The notes below the pieces were generated by a model. That model searched no databases. It worked only from the letters and a program-made list of their open reading frames with translations, and was not told the DNA's origin. A stretch of 64,000 nt of DNA from the NCBI RefSeq assembly GCF_031679605.1, contig NZ_CP117522.1, positions 6,386,001 through 6,450,000 on the forward strand. Direction: 5' to 3'. Below are positions 26,636-36,095 of this stretch, piece after piece (position 1 is the stretch's first letter; each line of letters starts with the position of its first letter). Made by a program: the position numbers and the translations under genes. This DNA is from Streptomyces luomodiensis (lineage in GTDB: Bacteria > Actinomycetota > Actinomycetes > Streptomycetales > Streptomycetaceae).

Positions 26636-27163
26636 TCAGATCAGCGCACGCGTACGCGTCACCAGGTGCCGCACCGACTCATCGGCCACGTCGGCCACCT
26701 CCGCGTAGCCGAACCAGCGCAGGTCCAGCGACTCGTCGCTGATCGCCGCCACCGCGCCGCGGGGCGCCACCGCCGCGTACTGGACGTCCAGGTGCCAGGC
26801 GCAGGGGGTGTGGTGCCGGTCGAGCCGCACCGGGCCGCCGGGGAGCAGCGTCAGCCCCTCGATCCCGGACTCCTCGGTGGCCTCGCGCAGCGCCGCGCCC
26901 GCGAGCGTGGTGTCGTCCGGCTCGCAGTGGCCGCCCATCTGGAGCCACATCCGCAGCTTCCGGTGCAGGGTGAGCAGCACGCGGTCCCGGTCCGGGTCGA
27001 TCACCAGCGCGCTCGCCGTGATGTGGCCGGCCGCGCACGCCTTCCACATACCGTCCGGGTAGGCGGCCAGATGGTCGCCGTACTGCCGCCGCAGCCGCTC
27101 CTGGGCGGCGTCGGGCGCGGGCCACTCGGTGAGCACCCGCGCCGCGTCCTGGTGCAGACTCAC
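26636..27163 (-). CDS. Nudix hydrolase
   Basis: The 175-residue protein has a Nudix box starting GGHCEPD and ending REATEESGIEG, preceded by LLTLHRKLRMWLQMGG. The substrate cannot be read from the sequence. The GTG overlaps the stop of the upstream metalloprotease-like gene (GTGA), so the two are translationally coupled and are probably needed together. Confidence 0.9.
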   Translation of the reverse strand: MSLHQDAARVLTEWPAPDAAQERLRRQYGDHLAAYPDGMWKACAAGHITASALVIDPDRDRVLLTLHRKLRMWLQMGGHCEPDDTTLAGAALREATEESGIEGLTLLPGGPVRLDRHHTPCAWHLDVQYAAVAPRGAVAAISDESLDLRWFGYAEVADVADESVRHLVTRTRALI

Positions 27164-28653
27164 TTCTCGCCGTCGCCCCGGTCGTCGTCCTTACGGTCCT
27201 CACGGTCCTCACGGTTCTCGCGGCTCTCGCGGTCCTCGCGCTCCTTACGGCGGCCGGGACGGTCGTGACCGTCCTTGTGGGCCGCGCCGCCCGCCGCCTC
27301 GCCGAGCATCTTGTCCAGCTCGGAGAAGTCCAGCTGCTCACGGTGGACGAAGCCGTCCGGGTCGTCGAGGTCCTGCGCCGTCGGCAGCATGTCCGGGTGC
27401 GCCCACAGCCCGTCGCGCCCCTCCAGGCCGCGCGCGTCGGTCAGGGAGGCCCACAGCCGGGAGGCGTCCCGCAGCCGGCGCGGCCGCAGCTCCAGGCCGA
27501 TCAGCGTGGCGAAGGTCTGCTCGGCGGGGCCGCCGCTCGCCCGGCGCCGCCGCAGCGTCTCGCGCAGGGCGTCGGCGGACGGCAGATGCGGCTTGGCGGC
27601 GGCGTGCACCACCGCGTCCACCCAGCCCTCCACGAGGGCCAGAGCGGTCTCCAGACGGGCCAGCGCGGCCTTCTGCTCGGGGGTGTCCTCGGGCTGGAAC
27701 ATGCCCTGTTGCAGCGCCTCCTGGAGCTGCTCAGGGTGGGTCGGGTCCAGCTGGCCGACCGCGTCCTCGAGCTTGGCGGTGTCGACCTTGATGCCGCGGG
27801 CGTACCCCTCGACCGCGCCGAAGAGGTGCGAGCGCAGCCACGGCACATGGGCGAACAGCCGCTGATGGGCCGCCTCGCGCAGCGCCAGGTACAGCCGGAC
27901 CTCCTCCTTGGGCACGCCGAGACCGGAGCCGAGCACCGCGATGTTGACCGGCAGCAGCGCCGCCTTGCCCGCCGGGCCCAGCGGCAGCCCGATGTCGGTC
28001 GAGCCGACCACCTCGCCGGCCAGCACGCCCAGGGCCTGCCCGATCTGGGTGCCGAACATGGCGCCGCCCATGGAGCGCATCATCCCGAGCAGCGGGCCGG
28101 CCATGGCCTGCATCTCCTCGGGGAGCACATCGCCCATGGCGGCACCGACCCGCTCGGCGACCGGGTCCACCAGGTCCTTCCACACCGGCAGGGTCGCCTC
28201 GACCCATTCGGCGCGGCTCCAGGCCACCGCGCTCGCGGAGCCGGAGGGCAGCGAGGTGACGCCGTCCAGCCACAGGTCCGCCAGGCGCACGGCCTCCTGG
28301 ACCGCGTCCCGGTCGGTGGGGCCGACGCTCTCGTCCTTGCTGCCGTCGGCGGTGCCGCGTGCGACGGTCTGCCGGGCGATGTCCTTGGCCATGTCCCAGT
28401 TCACCGGGCCGCCCTCGTAGGAGAGCATCTGCCCCAGCTGCTGGAAGGCGGCGCCCAGGTCGCCCGGGTTCAGCGAACCGAACATCGCGGCGAACGGATT
28501 CTCCGCACCGCCGCCCGCGCCACCGGTGCCGCCGCCGAACCCGAAGGGATTCGGGGGGCCCTGCTCGCCGCCCTGGCCGCCCTTCTTCTTGCCGTCGTCG
28601 CCGTCCTCCGGCTCCTCCGGCGGGAGGCCGAATCCGAATGGGGTGTCACTCAC
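27160..28653 (-). CDS. DUF2342-family zinc-metalloprotease-like protein
   Basis: The 497-residue protein has a Gly/Pro/Phe-rich start (NPFGFGGGTGG), a helical core and a charged repetitive tail (DRESRENREDRED). It matches the actinobacterial DUF2342 family annotated as zinc-dependent metalloproteases or F420-associated hydrolases. The likely catalytic helix is YLALREAAHQRLF near residue 245. It is not a classical HExxH, so protease activity remains unproven. The GTG start has GAGGAAA about 10 nt upstream. From memory a homologue (Rv3195) is in the corresponding place in M. tuberculosis. Confidence 0.82.
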   Translation of the reverse strand: MSDTPFGFGLPPEEPEDGDDGKKKGGQGGEQGPPNPFGFGGGTGGAGGGAENPFAAMFGSLNPGDLGAAFQQLGQMLSYEGGPVNWDMAKDIARQTVARGTADGSKDESVGPTDRDAVQEAVRLADLWLDGVTSLPSGSASAVAWSRAEWVEATLPVWKDLVDPVAERVGAAMGDVLPEEMQAMAGPLLGMMRSMGGAMFGTQIGQALGVLAGEVVGSTDIGLPLGPAGKAALLPVNIAVLGSGLGVPKEEVRLYLALREAAHQRLFAHVPWLRSHLFGAVEGYARGIKVDTAKLEDAVGQLDPTHPEQLQEALQQGMFQPEDTPEQKAALARLETALALVEGWVDAVVHAAAKPHLPSADALRETLRRRRASGGPAEQTFATLIGLELRPRRLRDASRLWASLTDARGLEGRDGLWAHPDMLPTAQDLDDPDGFVHREQLDFSELDKMLGEAAGGAAHKDGHDRPGRRKEREDRESRENREDREDRKDDDRGDGEK

Positions 28654-28844
28654 GGGTTTCCTCGGCTCGTTGGGCCACCGGCCCTGGGCCGGTGGCGGAT
28701 GCCCGACATCACCACCCAGCCTAGACACCTCGCCGGTTTCCGGGCTCGGTGCTTCGCTGATCGCCGCCCTGCGGCAGGATGGACGTCACCTGGTACGTAT
28801 GCGTGCATGCGCTGCGTACTGAAGACAACCGCTGGAGACGCCCG

Positions 28845-29954
28845 GTGAGTTCCCCAGACCGAGAAGTTCGCGTTGCGCGAAACGATACGGCCCCTGCCGC
28901 ACGACGCCCCGTCGTGGCGGTGACCGGTGCCGCCTCGGGCCCAGGTGCCCTGCTCACGCAGCGGCTCGCGGAGTCCGAAGAGGTCAAGCAGGTCCTGGCC
29001 ATCGATGAACGCCGCGGTGAGGTGACCGAGGCGCAGTGGCATGTGCTGGACGTCCGCGATCCGGCCATCGCCGAGAAGCTGCGCGGCGCGGATGTGGTGG
29101 TCCACCTCGCCGTCGACCTGGACCTGGGCACCGACCCCGCCGCCCGCACCGCCTACAACGTGCGCGGCACCCAGACCGTCCTGACGGCCGCCGCGGCGGC
29201 GGGGGTGCGCCGGGTGGTGCTGTGCACCTCCGCGATGGTCTACGGGGCGCTGCCCGACAACGACGTGCCGCTCGCCGAGGACGCGGAGCTGAGGGCGACC
29301 GCCGAGGCCACCGGCGTCGGCGATCTGCTGGAGATCGAGCGGCTGGGGGAGCGTGCGCCCCGGGCGCATCCGGGGCTGAACGTGACCGTGGTGCGCCCGG
29401 CGGTCCTGGTCGGCGGCACGGACACCGCGCTCACCCGCTATTTCGAGTCACCGCGGCTGCTGGTCGTCGCCGGGTCCCGTCCCACCTGGCAGTTCTGTCA
29501 TGTGGAGGACCTGGTCGGCGCCCTGGAGTACGCCGCCCTGGAGAAGGTCGAGGGCGAGCTCGCGGTCGGCTGCGAGGGCTGGCTGGAGCAGGAGGAGGTC
29601 GAGGAGCTGTCCGGCATCCGGCGCATGGAGCTGCCGTCGGCGGTCGCCCTGGGGGCCGCCTCCCGGCTGCACCGGCTCGGTCTGACGCCGTCCCCGGCCG
29701 GAGACCTCGCGTACACGATGCACCCCTGGGCGGTCAGCGGCAGCAGGCTGCACGCGGCGGGCTGGCGGCCGCGCTGGACCAACGAGGAGGTCCTGGCGGA
29801 GCTGCTGGAGGAGGTCGCGGGCCGCCATACGGTCGCCGGCCGGCGCCTGGGCCGTAAGGATGCCACGACGCTGGGCGCCGCGGGCGCGACGGTGGCCCTG
29901 GTGGGCACCGCGGCGATCGTGCGCCGCGCCCGTAAGGCGCGCCGCCGGGCCTGA
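28845..29954 (+). CDS. NAD-dependent epimerase/dehydratase-like (extended SDR) protein
   Basis: The 369-residue protein has the nucleotide-binding glycine motif VTGAASGPGALL near residue 27, DVRDP, an NxRGT element and CTSAMVYG, all typical of extended SDRs. The usual Y-x3-K pair that should follow is not visible (the region reads GDLLEIERLGE), so catalysis is doubtful. A C-terminal hydrophobic helix (ATVALVGTAAIV) followed by RRARKARRR suggests membrane attachment. The GTG has GGAG 10 nt upstream. It is divergent from the DUF2342 gene; a GCCACCGGCC-CTG-GGCCGGTGGC hairpin lies in the shared upstream region (about 28674-28696). Confidence 0.82.
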   Translation: MSSPDREVRVARNDTAPAARRPVVAVTGAASGPGALLTQRLAESEEVKQVLAIDERRGEVTEAQWHVLDVRDPAIAEKLRGADVVVHLAVDLDLGTDPAARTAYNVRGTQTVLTAAAAAGVRRVVLCTSAMVYGALPDNDVPLAEDAELRATAEATGVGDLLEIERLGERAPRAHPGLNVTVVRPAVLVGGTDTALTRYFESPRLLVVAGSRPTWQFCHVEDLVGALEYAALEKVEGELAVGCEGWLEQEEVEELSGIRRMELPSAVALGAASRLHRLGLTPSPAGDLAYTMHPWAVSGSRLHAAGWRPRWTNEEVLAELLEEVAGRHTVAGRRLGRKDATTLGAAGATVALVGTAAIVRRARKARRRA

Positions 29955-30108
29955 CGCGGCCCGGCCGGAGGGTGCACCACCTGGCTCGGCGAGGGCTCGG
30001 CGAGGGTCTGGCGGCGAGGGCCTGGCGAGGACGCGGCCGGAAGATGTTTTCCGGGATTCGATATCCGGTTGTTTCATTCATTCCACGAGGGCGGGACGGT
30101 ACGGCACG

Positions 30109-30576
30109 ATGGACGACATGGCACATGCGTACGATCACCCCGGAGAACTCGCGGCCGCCGACCCCATCCGGCTGCTGGCCGTCCGTGACACACCGCTGTC
30201 CGTGGACGAGGTGTTCGGGGCGGTGGGCGATGCGGCGGCGGGCGGCACGGCGCTGTTCGTGGGCACCGTGCGCAACCACGACGGTGGCGCGGAGGTCGGC
30301 GCCCTCGGCTACTCCGCGCATCCGACCGCCGAGGCCGAGCTGCGCCGGGTGGCCGAGAAGGTGGCGGCCGACTTCCCGGTGCGCGCGCTGGCCGCCGTGC
30401 ACCGGGTGGGCGACCTGGTGATCGGCGATCTGGCCGTGGTGGTGGCCGTCTCCTGCCCGCACCGCGCGGAGGCGTTCGCCGCCTGCCGCCGGCTGATCGA
30501 CGATCTCAAGCGCGAGGTCCCGATCTGGAAGCACCAGACGTTCGCCGATGGCACCGAGGAATGGGTCGGGGCGTAG
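30109..30576 (+). CDS. moaE: Molybdopterin synthase catalytic subunit MoaE
   Basis: The 155-residue protein has the MoaE motifs ALFVGTVRNHDGG, VHRVGDLVIGD and PIWKHQTFADGTEEWV, the last with the catalytic lysine region. With MoaD it converts precursor Z (cPMP) to molybdopterin; no moaD is seen nearby. Two in-frame ATGs (30109 and 30118) are possible starts. Confidence 0.92.
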   Translation: MDDMAHAYDHPGELAAADPIRLLAVRDTPLSVDEVFGAVGDAAAGGTALFVGTVRNHDGGAEVGALGYSAHPTAEAELRRVAEKVAADFPVRALAAVHRVGDLVIGDLAVVVAVSCPHRAEAFAACRRLIDDLKREVPIWKHQTFADGTEEWVGA

Positions 30577-30724
30577 TGGGCATACGGCCGCTAGGCACGG
30601 AAGGGTGTACTCCACTTGCGTAACCCGCACCCTGCCGTGAGCGTTGACGGTGCAGAGGATTAATCTGCTCATCTGTCAGTCGCGGTCCTCGCGTCGCGAT
30701 GTTCCAAGGGGTCGGGAGGCTGCT

Positions 30725-30907
30725 GTGGGTGCGCTTCTCTGGTTGCTGATTCCGCTGTTCGCAGCGATAGCCGCGGCCATATACGCCGGCATAGCCGCCC
30801 GAGCCGGCACCCGGAAGACCGGGGGGGATGTAGCTGAACTGGCCGGATACGCCCGCTTCCGCGAGGCGATGGAGCGCCGGCCCCACGATTCGGACGCCGC
30901 GGTCTGA
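30725..30907 (+). CDS. Small single-pass membrane protein
   Basis: The 60-residue protein begins VGALLWLLIPLFAAIAAAIY, one membrane helix, followed by a short charged tail (YARFREAMERR). The GTG has a clear RBS (GGGAGG, 6 nt upstream). The leader region carries an imperfect palindrome GCAGAGGATTAATCTGC (30652-30668). Family unknown. It precedes the membrane-anchored protease gene by 80 nt. Confidence 0.75.
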   Translation: MGALLWLLIPLFAAIAAAIYAGIAARAGTRKTGGDVAELAGYARFREAMERRPHDSDAAV

Positions 30908-30987
30908 CATCGCGCCCCCGTTCGCGCCGCCCCTCGTACGGACGGCCCCGACGGTGGACTGACGGACGCGTCCCGTACTGTCGTTCC

Positions 30988-32082
30988 ATGCCACGCCGCA
31001 CCGCGACGATGCTCGCCTCCCTTCTGATGCTGATCGCGCTGCTCTGCGCCGGAGTGCTGATCCCGGTGCCGTATGCGGAGATGTCGCCCGGACCGACGTA
31101 CAACACCCTGGGTGAGCACAACGGGGAGTGCGTGCTCCAGATCTCCGGCCACAAGGGCTGTGAGACCACCGGTGGCCACCTGAACATGACCACGGTCCGC
31201 GTCACCGGCTCCGAGTACCGGATGAACCTCGTGGAGGCCGTCTACGGCTGGCTGGCGCACGATGACGTGGTCGTGCCGCACAGCACCCTCTACCCGGACG
31301 ACAAGACCCCGGACGAGGTCGACCAGCAGAACGCCGAGGAGTTCACCCAGTCCCAGGAGTCCGCCAAGGTCGCGGCGCTGCGGGCGCTGAAGAAGCCGGT
31401 CACCGCGCATGTGATCGTCGGCGCCGTGCAGAAGGGCGCGCCGGCCCAGGGCAAGCTGCACGCGGGCGATGTGATCAAGTCGGTGGACGGCACGGCTGTC
31501 GGCGAGCCCGATGACGTCGCCAAGCTGGTCACCAAGCACAAGCCGGGCCAGAAGGTGGTCTTCTCGGTCGTCCCGGCCAAGGACGCGGCCGCCGCGGAGA
31601 AGCGCGGTAAGGAGCCCACCGGCGAGGAGCGCGTCACCATCACCACCACGAAGGCGGACGAGGGCGCCTCCCGCGCCATCGTGGGCATCCAGGCCGGGGT
31701 CGACTACACCTTCCCGTTCCGGATCGACATCAAGCTGGCGGATGTGGGCGGCCCCAGCGCGGGTCTGATGTTCGCGCTGGGGATCGTGGACCGGCTGTCG
31801 TCCGGGGATCTCACCGGCGGGAAGTTCATCGCGGGCACCGGCACCATCGACGACAAGGGCACGGTCGGCCCGATCGGCGGGATCGAGATGAAGACGATCG
31901 GCGCGCGCGACGCGGGCGCCCGCTTCTTCCTCACGCCGAAGGAGAACTGCGCGGCCGCCGCCAAGGACGTGCCCAGTGGGCTGCGGCTGGTGAAGGTGCA
32001 CACGATCGACGACGCCCTCAAGGCGCTCGAGAAGATCCGTAAGGGGGACACCGCCGGTCTGCCGAAGTGCACGACGGACTGA
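30988..32082 (+). CDS. Membrane-anchored PDZ / Lon-like serine protease (YlbL type)
   Basis: The 364-residue protein has one N-terminal membrane helix (LASLLMLIALLCAGVLI), a PDZ domain (about 130-210; GKLHAGDVIKSVDG) and a Lon-type Ser/Lys dyad domain. Ser lies in GGPSAGLMFAL (about 256) and Lys in GGIEMKTIGARDAG (about 298). It should act on exported or membrane proteins. TACTGT (30976-30981) lies 6 nt before the ATG, suggesting a leaderless mRNA. A homologue (Rv3194c) has the same neighbour, the UPF0182 gene, in mycobacteria. Confidence 0.92.
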   Translation: MPRRTATMLASLLMLIALLCAGVLIPVPYAEMSPGPTYNTLGEHNGECVLQISGHKGCETTGGHLNMTTVRVTGSEYRMNLVEAVYGWLAHDDVVVPHSTLYPDDKTPDEVDQQNAEEFTQSQESAKVAALRALKKPVTAHVIVGAVQKGAPAQGKLHAGDVIKSVDGTAVGEPDDVAKLVTKHKPGQKVVFSVVPAKDAAAAEKRGKEPTGEERVTITTTKADEGASRAIVGIQAGVDYTFPFRIDIKLADVGGPSAGLMFALGIVDRLSSGDLTGGKFIAGTGTIDDKGTVGPIGGIEMKTIGARDAGARFFLTPKENCAAAAKDVPSGLRLVKVHTIDDALKALEKIRKGDTAGLPKCTTD

Positions 32083-32115
32083 GCGGCGCCCCCGTCGAGG
32101 GGTCGGTCGGGGGAG

Positions 32116-32679
32116 TCAGTCGGTGGCGAAGGTGGCGGCGAGCGCGTCCGCCAGGCCCGGCACCAGACCGGCCCCGGTGAGCACCTCGGTCGGGGAGTCC
32201 TTCTCCCGCAGCCGCAGGGCCGACTCACGGGTGCCGTCCCGCAGCACGGCGACGGTCATCCGGACCTCCTGACGGTCCGGGTGGTCGGCGACCCACGTGG
32301 CCAGCTCGGCCTCGTCCAGGTTCTCGGGCACAGAGCTCTCGGCGGACGGGGGCAGCATCTGCCGCTCCACGGTCAGCGCGCAGCCGGTCACGGCGTCCGG
32401 CCAGGCGATGGTGGCGAGGAACTCGTCGAGCGGGGCGCCGGAGGGCAGCTCGTCCTGCTCAATGGGGGTCAGGGGGGCGGTCTCCGCACCGTCCTCGTCA
32501 AGGCCGAGCTGGGCGGCGAGGCCGGGCTCCTCGGTGCGCAGCCGGGCGGTGTCGACGAGTGCGAAGAGCCGGGCGGGCTGGTCCCAGCCGATCCCCGAGG
32601 CGTATTCGTCGATCTCGAGGACGGCTCGGGTCAGTGGATTCGAGGCCAGCGGGCCGGAGGCGGGGGTTGCGTTGGACAT
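32116..32679 (-). CDS. PPA1309-family protein
   Basis: The 187-residue acidic protein matches the actinobacterial PPA1309 family (NPLTRAVLEIDEYASGIGWDQPARLFALVDT; only IGWDQPARLFALV is diagnostic). No enzyme motif or membrane segment is visible and its role is unknown. It lies in reverse orientation between the protease and the UPF0182 gene, divergent from the latter. Confidence 0.88.
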   Translation of the reverse strand: MSNATPASGPLASNPLTRAVLEIDEYASGIGWDQPARLFALVDTARLRTEEPGLAAQLGLDEDGAETAPLTPIEQDELPSGAPLDEFLATIAWPDAVTGCALTVERQMLPPSAESSVPENLDEAELATWVADHPDRQEVRMTVAVLRDGTRESALRLREKDSPTEVLTGAGLVPGLADALAATFATD

Positions 32680-32801
32680 GGTTCATATCGTGCCCTGTTC
32701 GGACCCGGAAACGGGAACTGAGTAAAGCCTGAGTAAGTTGCATCAGGTGGGCCCTGGAGTTCAGGGTCCCTCAATCGACAGCGAACTTCGAGGTGCGCAC
32801 C
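32680..32801. promoter_or_regulatory. Divergent promoter region with inverted repeats
   Basis: The spacer holds a direct repeat TGAGTAA (about 32719 and 32731), an inverted repeat CCTGA...TCAGG (about 32728-32747) and an imperfect hairpin GGGCCCTG-GAGTT-CAGGGTCCC (32750-32772). A regulatory role is only suggested by position. Confidence 0.4.
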
Positions 32802-35771
32802 TTGGCTTTCCAGATGCCGGACCGCGGCGGAGGCCCGACGGGGCCGCGGATCAGAGTCGGTCGACCGTCCCGGCGTGCCCGGACCCTGCTCATGACCCTG
32901 GGTGTGCTGGCCGTGTTGGCCATGCTCTTTGTCATGTTTGCCGGGTTTTGGACGGATTGGCTCTGGTATCGCTCACTTCATTACTCTTCCGTCTTCAGTA
33001 CCACGCTGAAGACGAAGATCGGGCTGTTCTTCGTCTTCGGCGTGCTGATGGCCACGGCCGTCGGGATCAACATCTGGCTGGCGCACCGGCTGCGGCCGCC
33101 GCTCAGCGCGATGTCCATGGAGCAGCAGAGCCTGGACCGCTACCGGATGGGCATCGCCCCGTTCAAGAAGTGGGTGCTGCTCGCGGTCACCGCCCTGGTC
33201 GGGCTGATCGCCGGCGCCTCGGCGGCCGGCCAGTGGCGCATCTGGCTGCTGTGGGTCAACGGAGTGCCGTTCGGCCAGAAGGACCCGCAGTTCCACAAGG
33301 ACGTGGCCTTCTACGCCTTCGATCTGCCCTGGTACCGCTTCCTGCTGAGCTTCGGCTTCGCGGCCACGGTGGTCTCGCTCATCGCCGCGGCCCTGGTGCA
33401 CTACCTCTACGGGGGTCTGCGGGTCACCAGCCCCGGCGCCCGTGCGACCGCCGCCGCCACCGGCCATCTGTCGGTGCTGCTGGGTGTCTTCGTCGCGCTC
33501 AAGGCGGTGGCGTACTGGCTGGACCGCTACGGTCTCGCGGTGAAGTCCAGCGACTTCAAGGCGACGGGCAACTGGACGGGTCTGCGCTATGTGGACGCCA
33601 ACGCCTATCTGCCCGCCAAGACGATCCTGTTCTGCATCGCGGCCATCTGCGCGGTGCTCTTCTTCGCGACGCTGTGGCGCCGCACCTGGCAGCTGCCGGT
33701 GATCGGCTTCGGCCTGATGGTGCTGTCGGCGATCCTCATCGGCGGGCTCTACCCGGCGATCGTGCAGAAGTTCCAGGTCCAGCCGAACGAGCAGGCCAAG
33801 GAGGCGCCGTACATCAAGAAGAACATCGAGGCCACGCGCCAGGCGTACGGCATCGATGACTCCAAGGTGGCGGACTACTCCGGCAAGAACGACAGCGAGG
33901 GCGGCGAGGCCCTCCGCAAGGCCGCCAATACGACGGCCAGTTACCGGCTGATCGACCCCAGCGTCATCTCGCCGACCTTCCAGCAGCTCCAGCAGGAGCG
34001 CAAGTACTACCAGTTCCCCTCGACGCTCGACGTCGACCGCTACAAGGGTGCCGACGGCAAGGACCAGGACACCGTCGTCGGTGTGCGCGAGCTGAACCTC
34101 AACGGCATCCCCAAGCGGAACTGGATCAACGACCACTTCACCTATACCCACGGCTACGGCATCGTGGCGGCGAAGGGCACCACGACCGATCCCAACGCGG
34201 ACCCGGCCGGCTCCCCGGACTTCACCGAGTCCGGGCTGCCCACCAAGGGTTCGAGCGGCGGCGGGGTCGGCACCTACACGCAGCAGGTCTACTACGGCGA
34301 GAAGACCGATCAGTACTCGATAGTCGGCGGCCCCCAGAAGGAGCTCGACTACGAGAAGAACGGCGAGAAGACCACCAGCTACAAGGGCAAGAGCGGGGTC
34401 AGCCTGTCCAACCCGATCAACCGCGCCGCCTACGCCGTGGCGTTCGGCGAGCCCCAGATCCTCTACTCGGGCGCGATCGGCGACGGTTCGCGGATCCTGT
34501 ACAACCGCACCCCCAAGGAGCGCGTGGAGAAGGTCGCCCCCTGGCTGACCATCGACGGTGACGCCTATCCGGCGGTGGTGGGCGGCCGGATCCAGTGGAT
34601 CGTCGACGCCTACACCACGTCCAACGGCTATCCCTACGCCTCGCGGACGACCCTGGGTGACAGCACGGCCGACTCGCTGAGCGACGGGGACCGGTCGGTG
34701 GTCGCGCAGCAGAACAAGGTCAACTACATCCGCAACTCGGTCAAGGCGACGGTGGACGCCTACGACGGCACCGTCAAGCTCTACGAGTGGGACACCAAGG
34801 ACCCGGTCCTCAAGACCTGGGAGAAGGCGTTCCCGGGCACGGTCGAGCCCAAGGAGAAGATCAGCGGCGAGCTGATGGAGCATCTGCGGTACCCGCAGGA
34901 CCTGTTCAAGGTCCAGCGCGAGCTGCTGACCCGCTACCACGTCACCGACCCCAAGCAGTTCTACAGCGGCAGTGACGCCTGGCAGGTGCCGGACGACCCG
35001 ACGCAGAAGGACGGGGACGCGGTACCGCCGTACTACCTCAGCATGAAGATGCCCGACCAGAAGGCGCAGACGTTCTCGCTGACGACGACCTTCACCCCCA
35101 ACGGGCGTCCCAACCTGGGCGCGTTCATGTCGGTCGACGCCGATGCCAACAGCAAGGACTACGGCACGATAAGACTGCTGAAGGTCACCTCCAACGTGCC
35201 CGGTCCACAGCAGGTGCAGAGCGAGCTCAACGGTGATCCGGAGGTCGCCGAGTTCGTCCGGAACCTCAGGGGCACCGACTCCGACATCGAGTACGGCAAT
35301 CTGCTCACCGTTCCGCTGGAGAAGGGCTTCCTCTACATCGAGCCGGTCTACGCCCGCGGTGGCAGCGCCAACTACCCGCTGCTGAAGAAGGTGGGCGTCT
35401 CCTACGGCAAGGAGACCGTCTTCAAGGACACCCTGGGCGAGGCCCTGGACGCCGTCTTCGGCGAGTCGTCCGAGGAGCAGCCACCGGGCGACGGCGGCCA
35501 GGAGGAACCGCCGTCGAGCACCAACCCGACGGTCAAGGAAGCCCTCAAGGACGCCCAGGACGCCTATCAGGACGCCCAGGACGCGCTCCAGAAGCAGCCG
35601 CAGGACTGGGAGGCGTACGGCAAGGCCCAGGAGGAGCTGAGGAAGGCGCTGGACCGCGCCGCCAAGGCGGAGCAGAAGGCGGCCGACACGCAGGGGCAGA
35701 AGCAGAACCAGCCACAGAGCCAGAGCGCCGGTGACGGCTCCGGCTCCGGCTCCGGCAACAAGGGCAGCTGA
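32802..35771 (+). CDS. UPF0182 large membrane protein
   Basis: The 989-residue protein has about seven membrane segments in its first third ([35 protein letters not shown] and others), a long extracytoplasmic middle part, and a C-terminal coiled coil ([17 protein letters not shown]) with a Gln/Ser/Gly tail. It is the UPF0182 (COG1615) family, conserved in actinobacteria and of unknown function. TTG at 32802 is chosen because CGAGG lies 8 nt upstream; GTG 32793 overlaps that RBS and ATG 32814 is further away. Confidence 0.92.
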   Translation: MAFQMPDRGGGPTGPRIRVGRPSRRARTLLMTLGVLAVLAMLFVMFAGFWTDWLWYRSLHYSSVFSTTLKTKIGLFFVFGVLMATAVGINIWLAHRLRPPLSAMSMEQQSLDRYRMGIAPFKKWVLLAVTALVGLIAGASAAGQWRIWLLWVNGVPFGQKDPQFHKDVAFYAFDLPWYRFLLSFGFAATVVSLIAAALVHYLYGGLRVTSPGARATAAATGHLSVLLGVFVALKAVAYWLDRYGLAVKSSDFKATGNWTGLRYVDANAYLPAKTILFCIAAICAVLFFATLWRRTWQLPVIGFGLMVLSAILIGGLYPAIVQKFQVQPNEQAKEAPYIKKNIEATRQAYGIDDSKVADYSGKNDSEGGEALRKAANTTASYRLIDPSVISPTFQQLQQERKYYQFPSTLDVDRYKGADGKDQDTVVGVRELNLNGIPKRNWINDHFTYTHGYGIVAAKGTTTDPNADPAGSPDFTESGLPTKGSSGGGVGTYTQQVYYGEKTDQYSIVGGPQKELDYEKNGEKTTSYKGKSGVSLSNPINRAAYAVAFGEPQILYSGAIGDGSRILYNRTPKERVEKVAPWLTIDGDAYPAVVGGRIQWIVDAYTTSNGYPYASRTTLGDSTADSLSDGDRSVVAQQNKVNYIRNSVKATVDAYDGTVKLYEWDTKDPVLKTWEKAFPGTVEPKEKISGELMEHLRYPQDLFKVQRELLTRYHVTDPKQFYSGSDAWQVPDDPTQKDGDAVPPYYLSMKMPDQKAQTFSLTTTFTPNGRPNLGAFMSVDADANSKDYGTIRLLKVTSNVPGPQQVQSELNGDPEVAEFVRNLRGTDSDIEYGNLLTVPLEKGFLYIEPVYARGGSANYPLLKKVGVSYGKETVFKDTLGEALDAVFGESSEEQPPGDGGQEEPPSSTNPTVKEALKDAQDAYQDAQDALQKQPQDWEAYGKAQEELRKALDRAAKAEQKAADTQGQKQNQPQSQSAGDGSGSGSGNKGS

Positions 35772-35840
35772 CCCTTGCCGACCTGGGAGAACGGCCGGGC
35801 GGCCGGTCCCGCGCGTCGTGATACGGTGGTCGTAACACGA

Positions 35841-35914
35841 CGCGGGGTGGAGCAGCTCGGTAGCTCGCTGGGCTCATAACCCAGAGGTCGCAGGTTCAAA
35901 TCCTGTCCCCGCTA
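35841..35914 (+). tRNA. Initiator tRNA-Met (CAT), copy 1
   Basis: A 74-nt cloverleaf with anticodon CAT. Initiator marks are three G-C pairs at the base of the anticodon loop (GGG-CTCATAA-CCC) and an unpaired first acceptor position (C1 against T72), with GCGGGG/CCCCGC as the rest of the acceptor stem. T-loop GGTTCAAAT is present. CCA is not encoded. It is identical to copy 2 at 38030. Confidence 0.96.
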
Positions 35915-35920
35915 CTGACA

Positions 35921-35956
35921 GACAAGGCCCGGATCCGCAAGGATCCGGGCCTTGTC
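35921..35956 (+). terminator. Terminator after initiator tRNA copy 1
   Basis: GACAAGGCCCGGATCC pairs perfectly over 16 bp with its complement around a GCAA tetraloop, 6 nt after the tRNA. A nearly identical stem follows copy 2. Confidence 0.9.
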
Positions 35957-35981
35957 GTGTGTTGTATGAGCGTCCACTCGG

Positions 35982-36007
35982 GGAATGCGGATACAAGCGT
36001 TTGGGTT
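35982..36007 (+). promoter_or_regulatory. Candidate sigma-R-type promoter of the Sel1/TPR gene
   Basis: GGAAT (35982-35986), exactly 18 nt, then GTT (36005-36007) match the sigma-R consensus. It lies about 89 nt before the Sel1/TPR start codon and in the same orientation. Confidence 0.55.
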
Positions 36008-36095
36008 GTCTCTCTGTGGGCATGTCGACAAAACGCTGAAGTGACCTCCTCGGCTGCGGTATACCAGGTGTACGCCGGATGCGGGTGATGCCACG

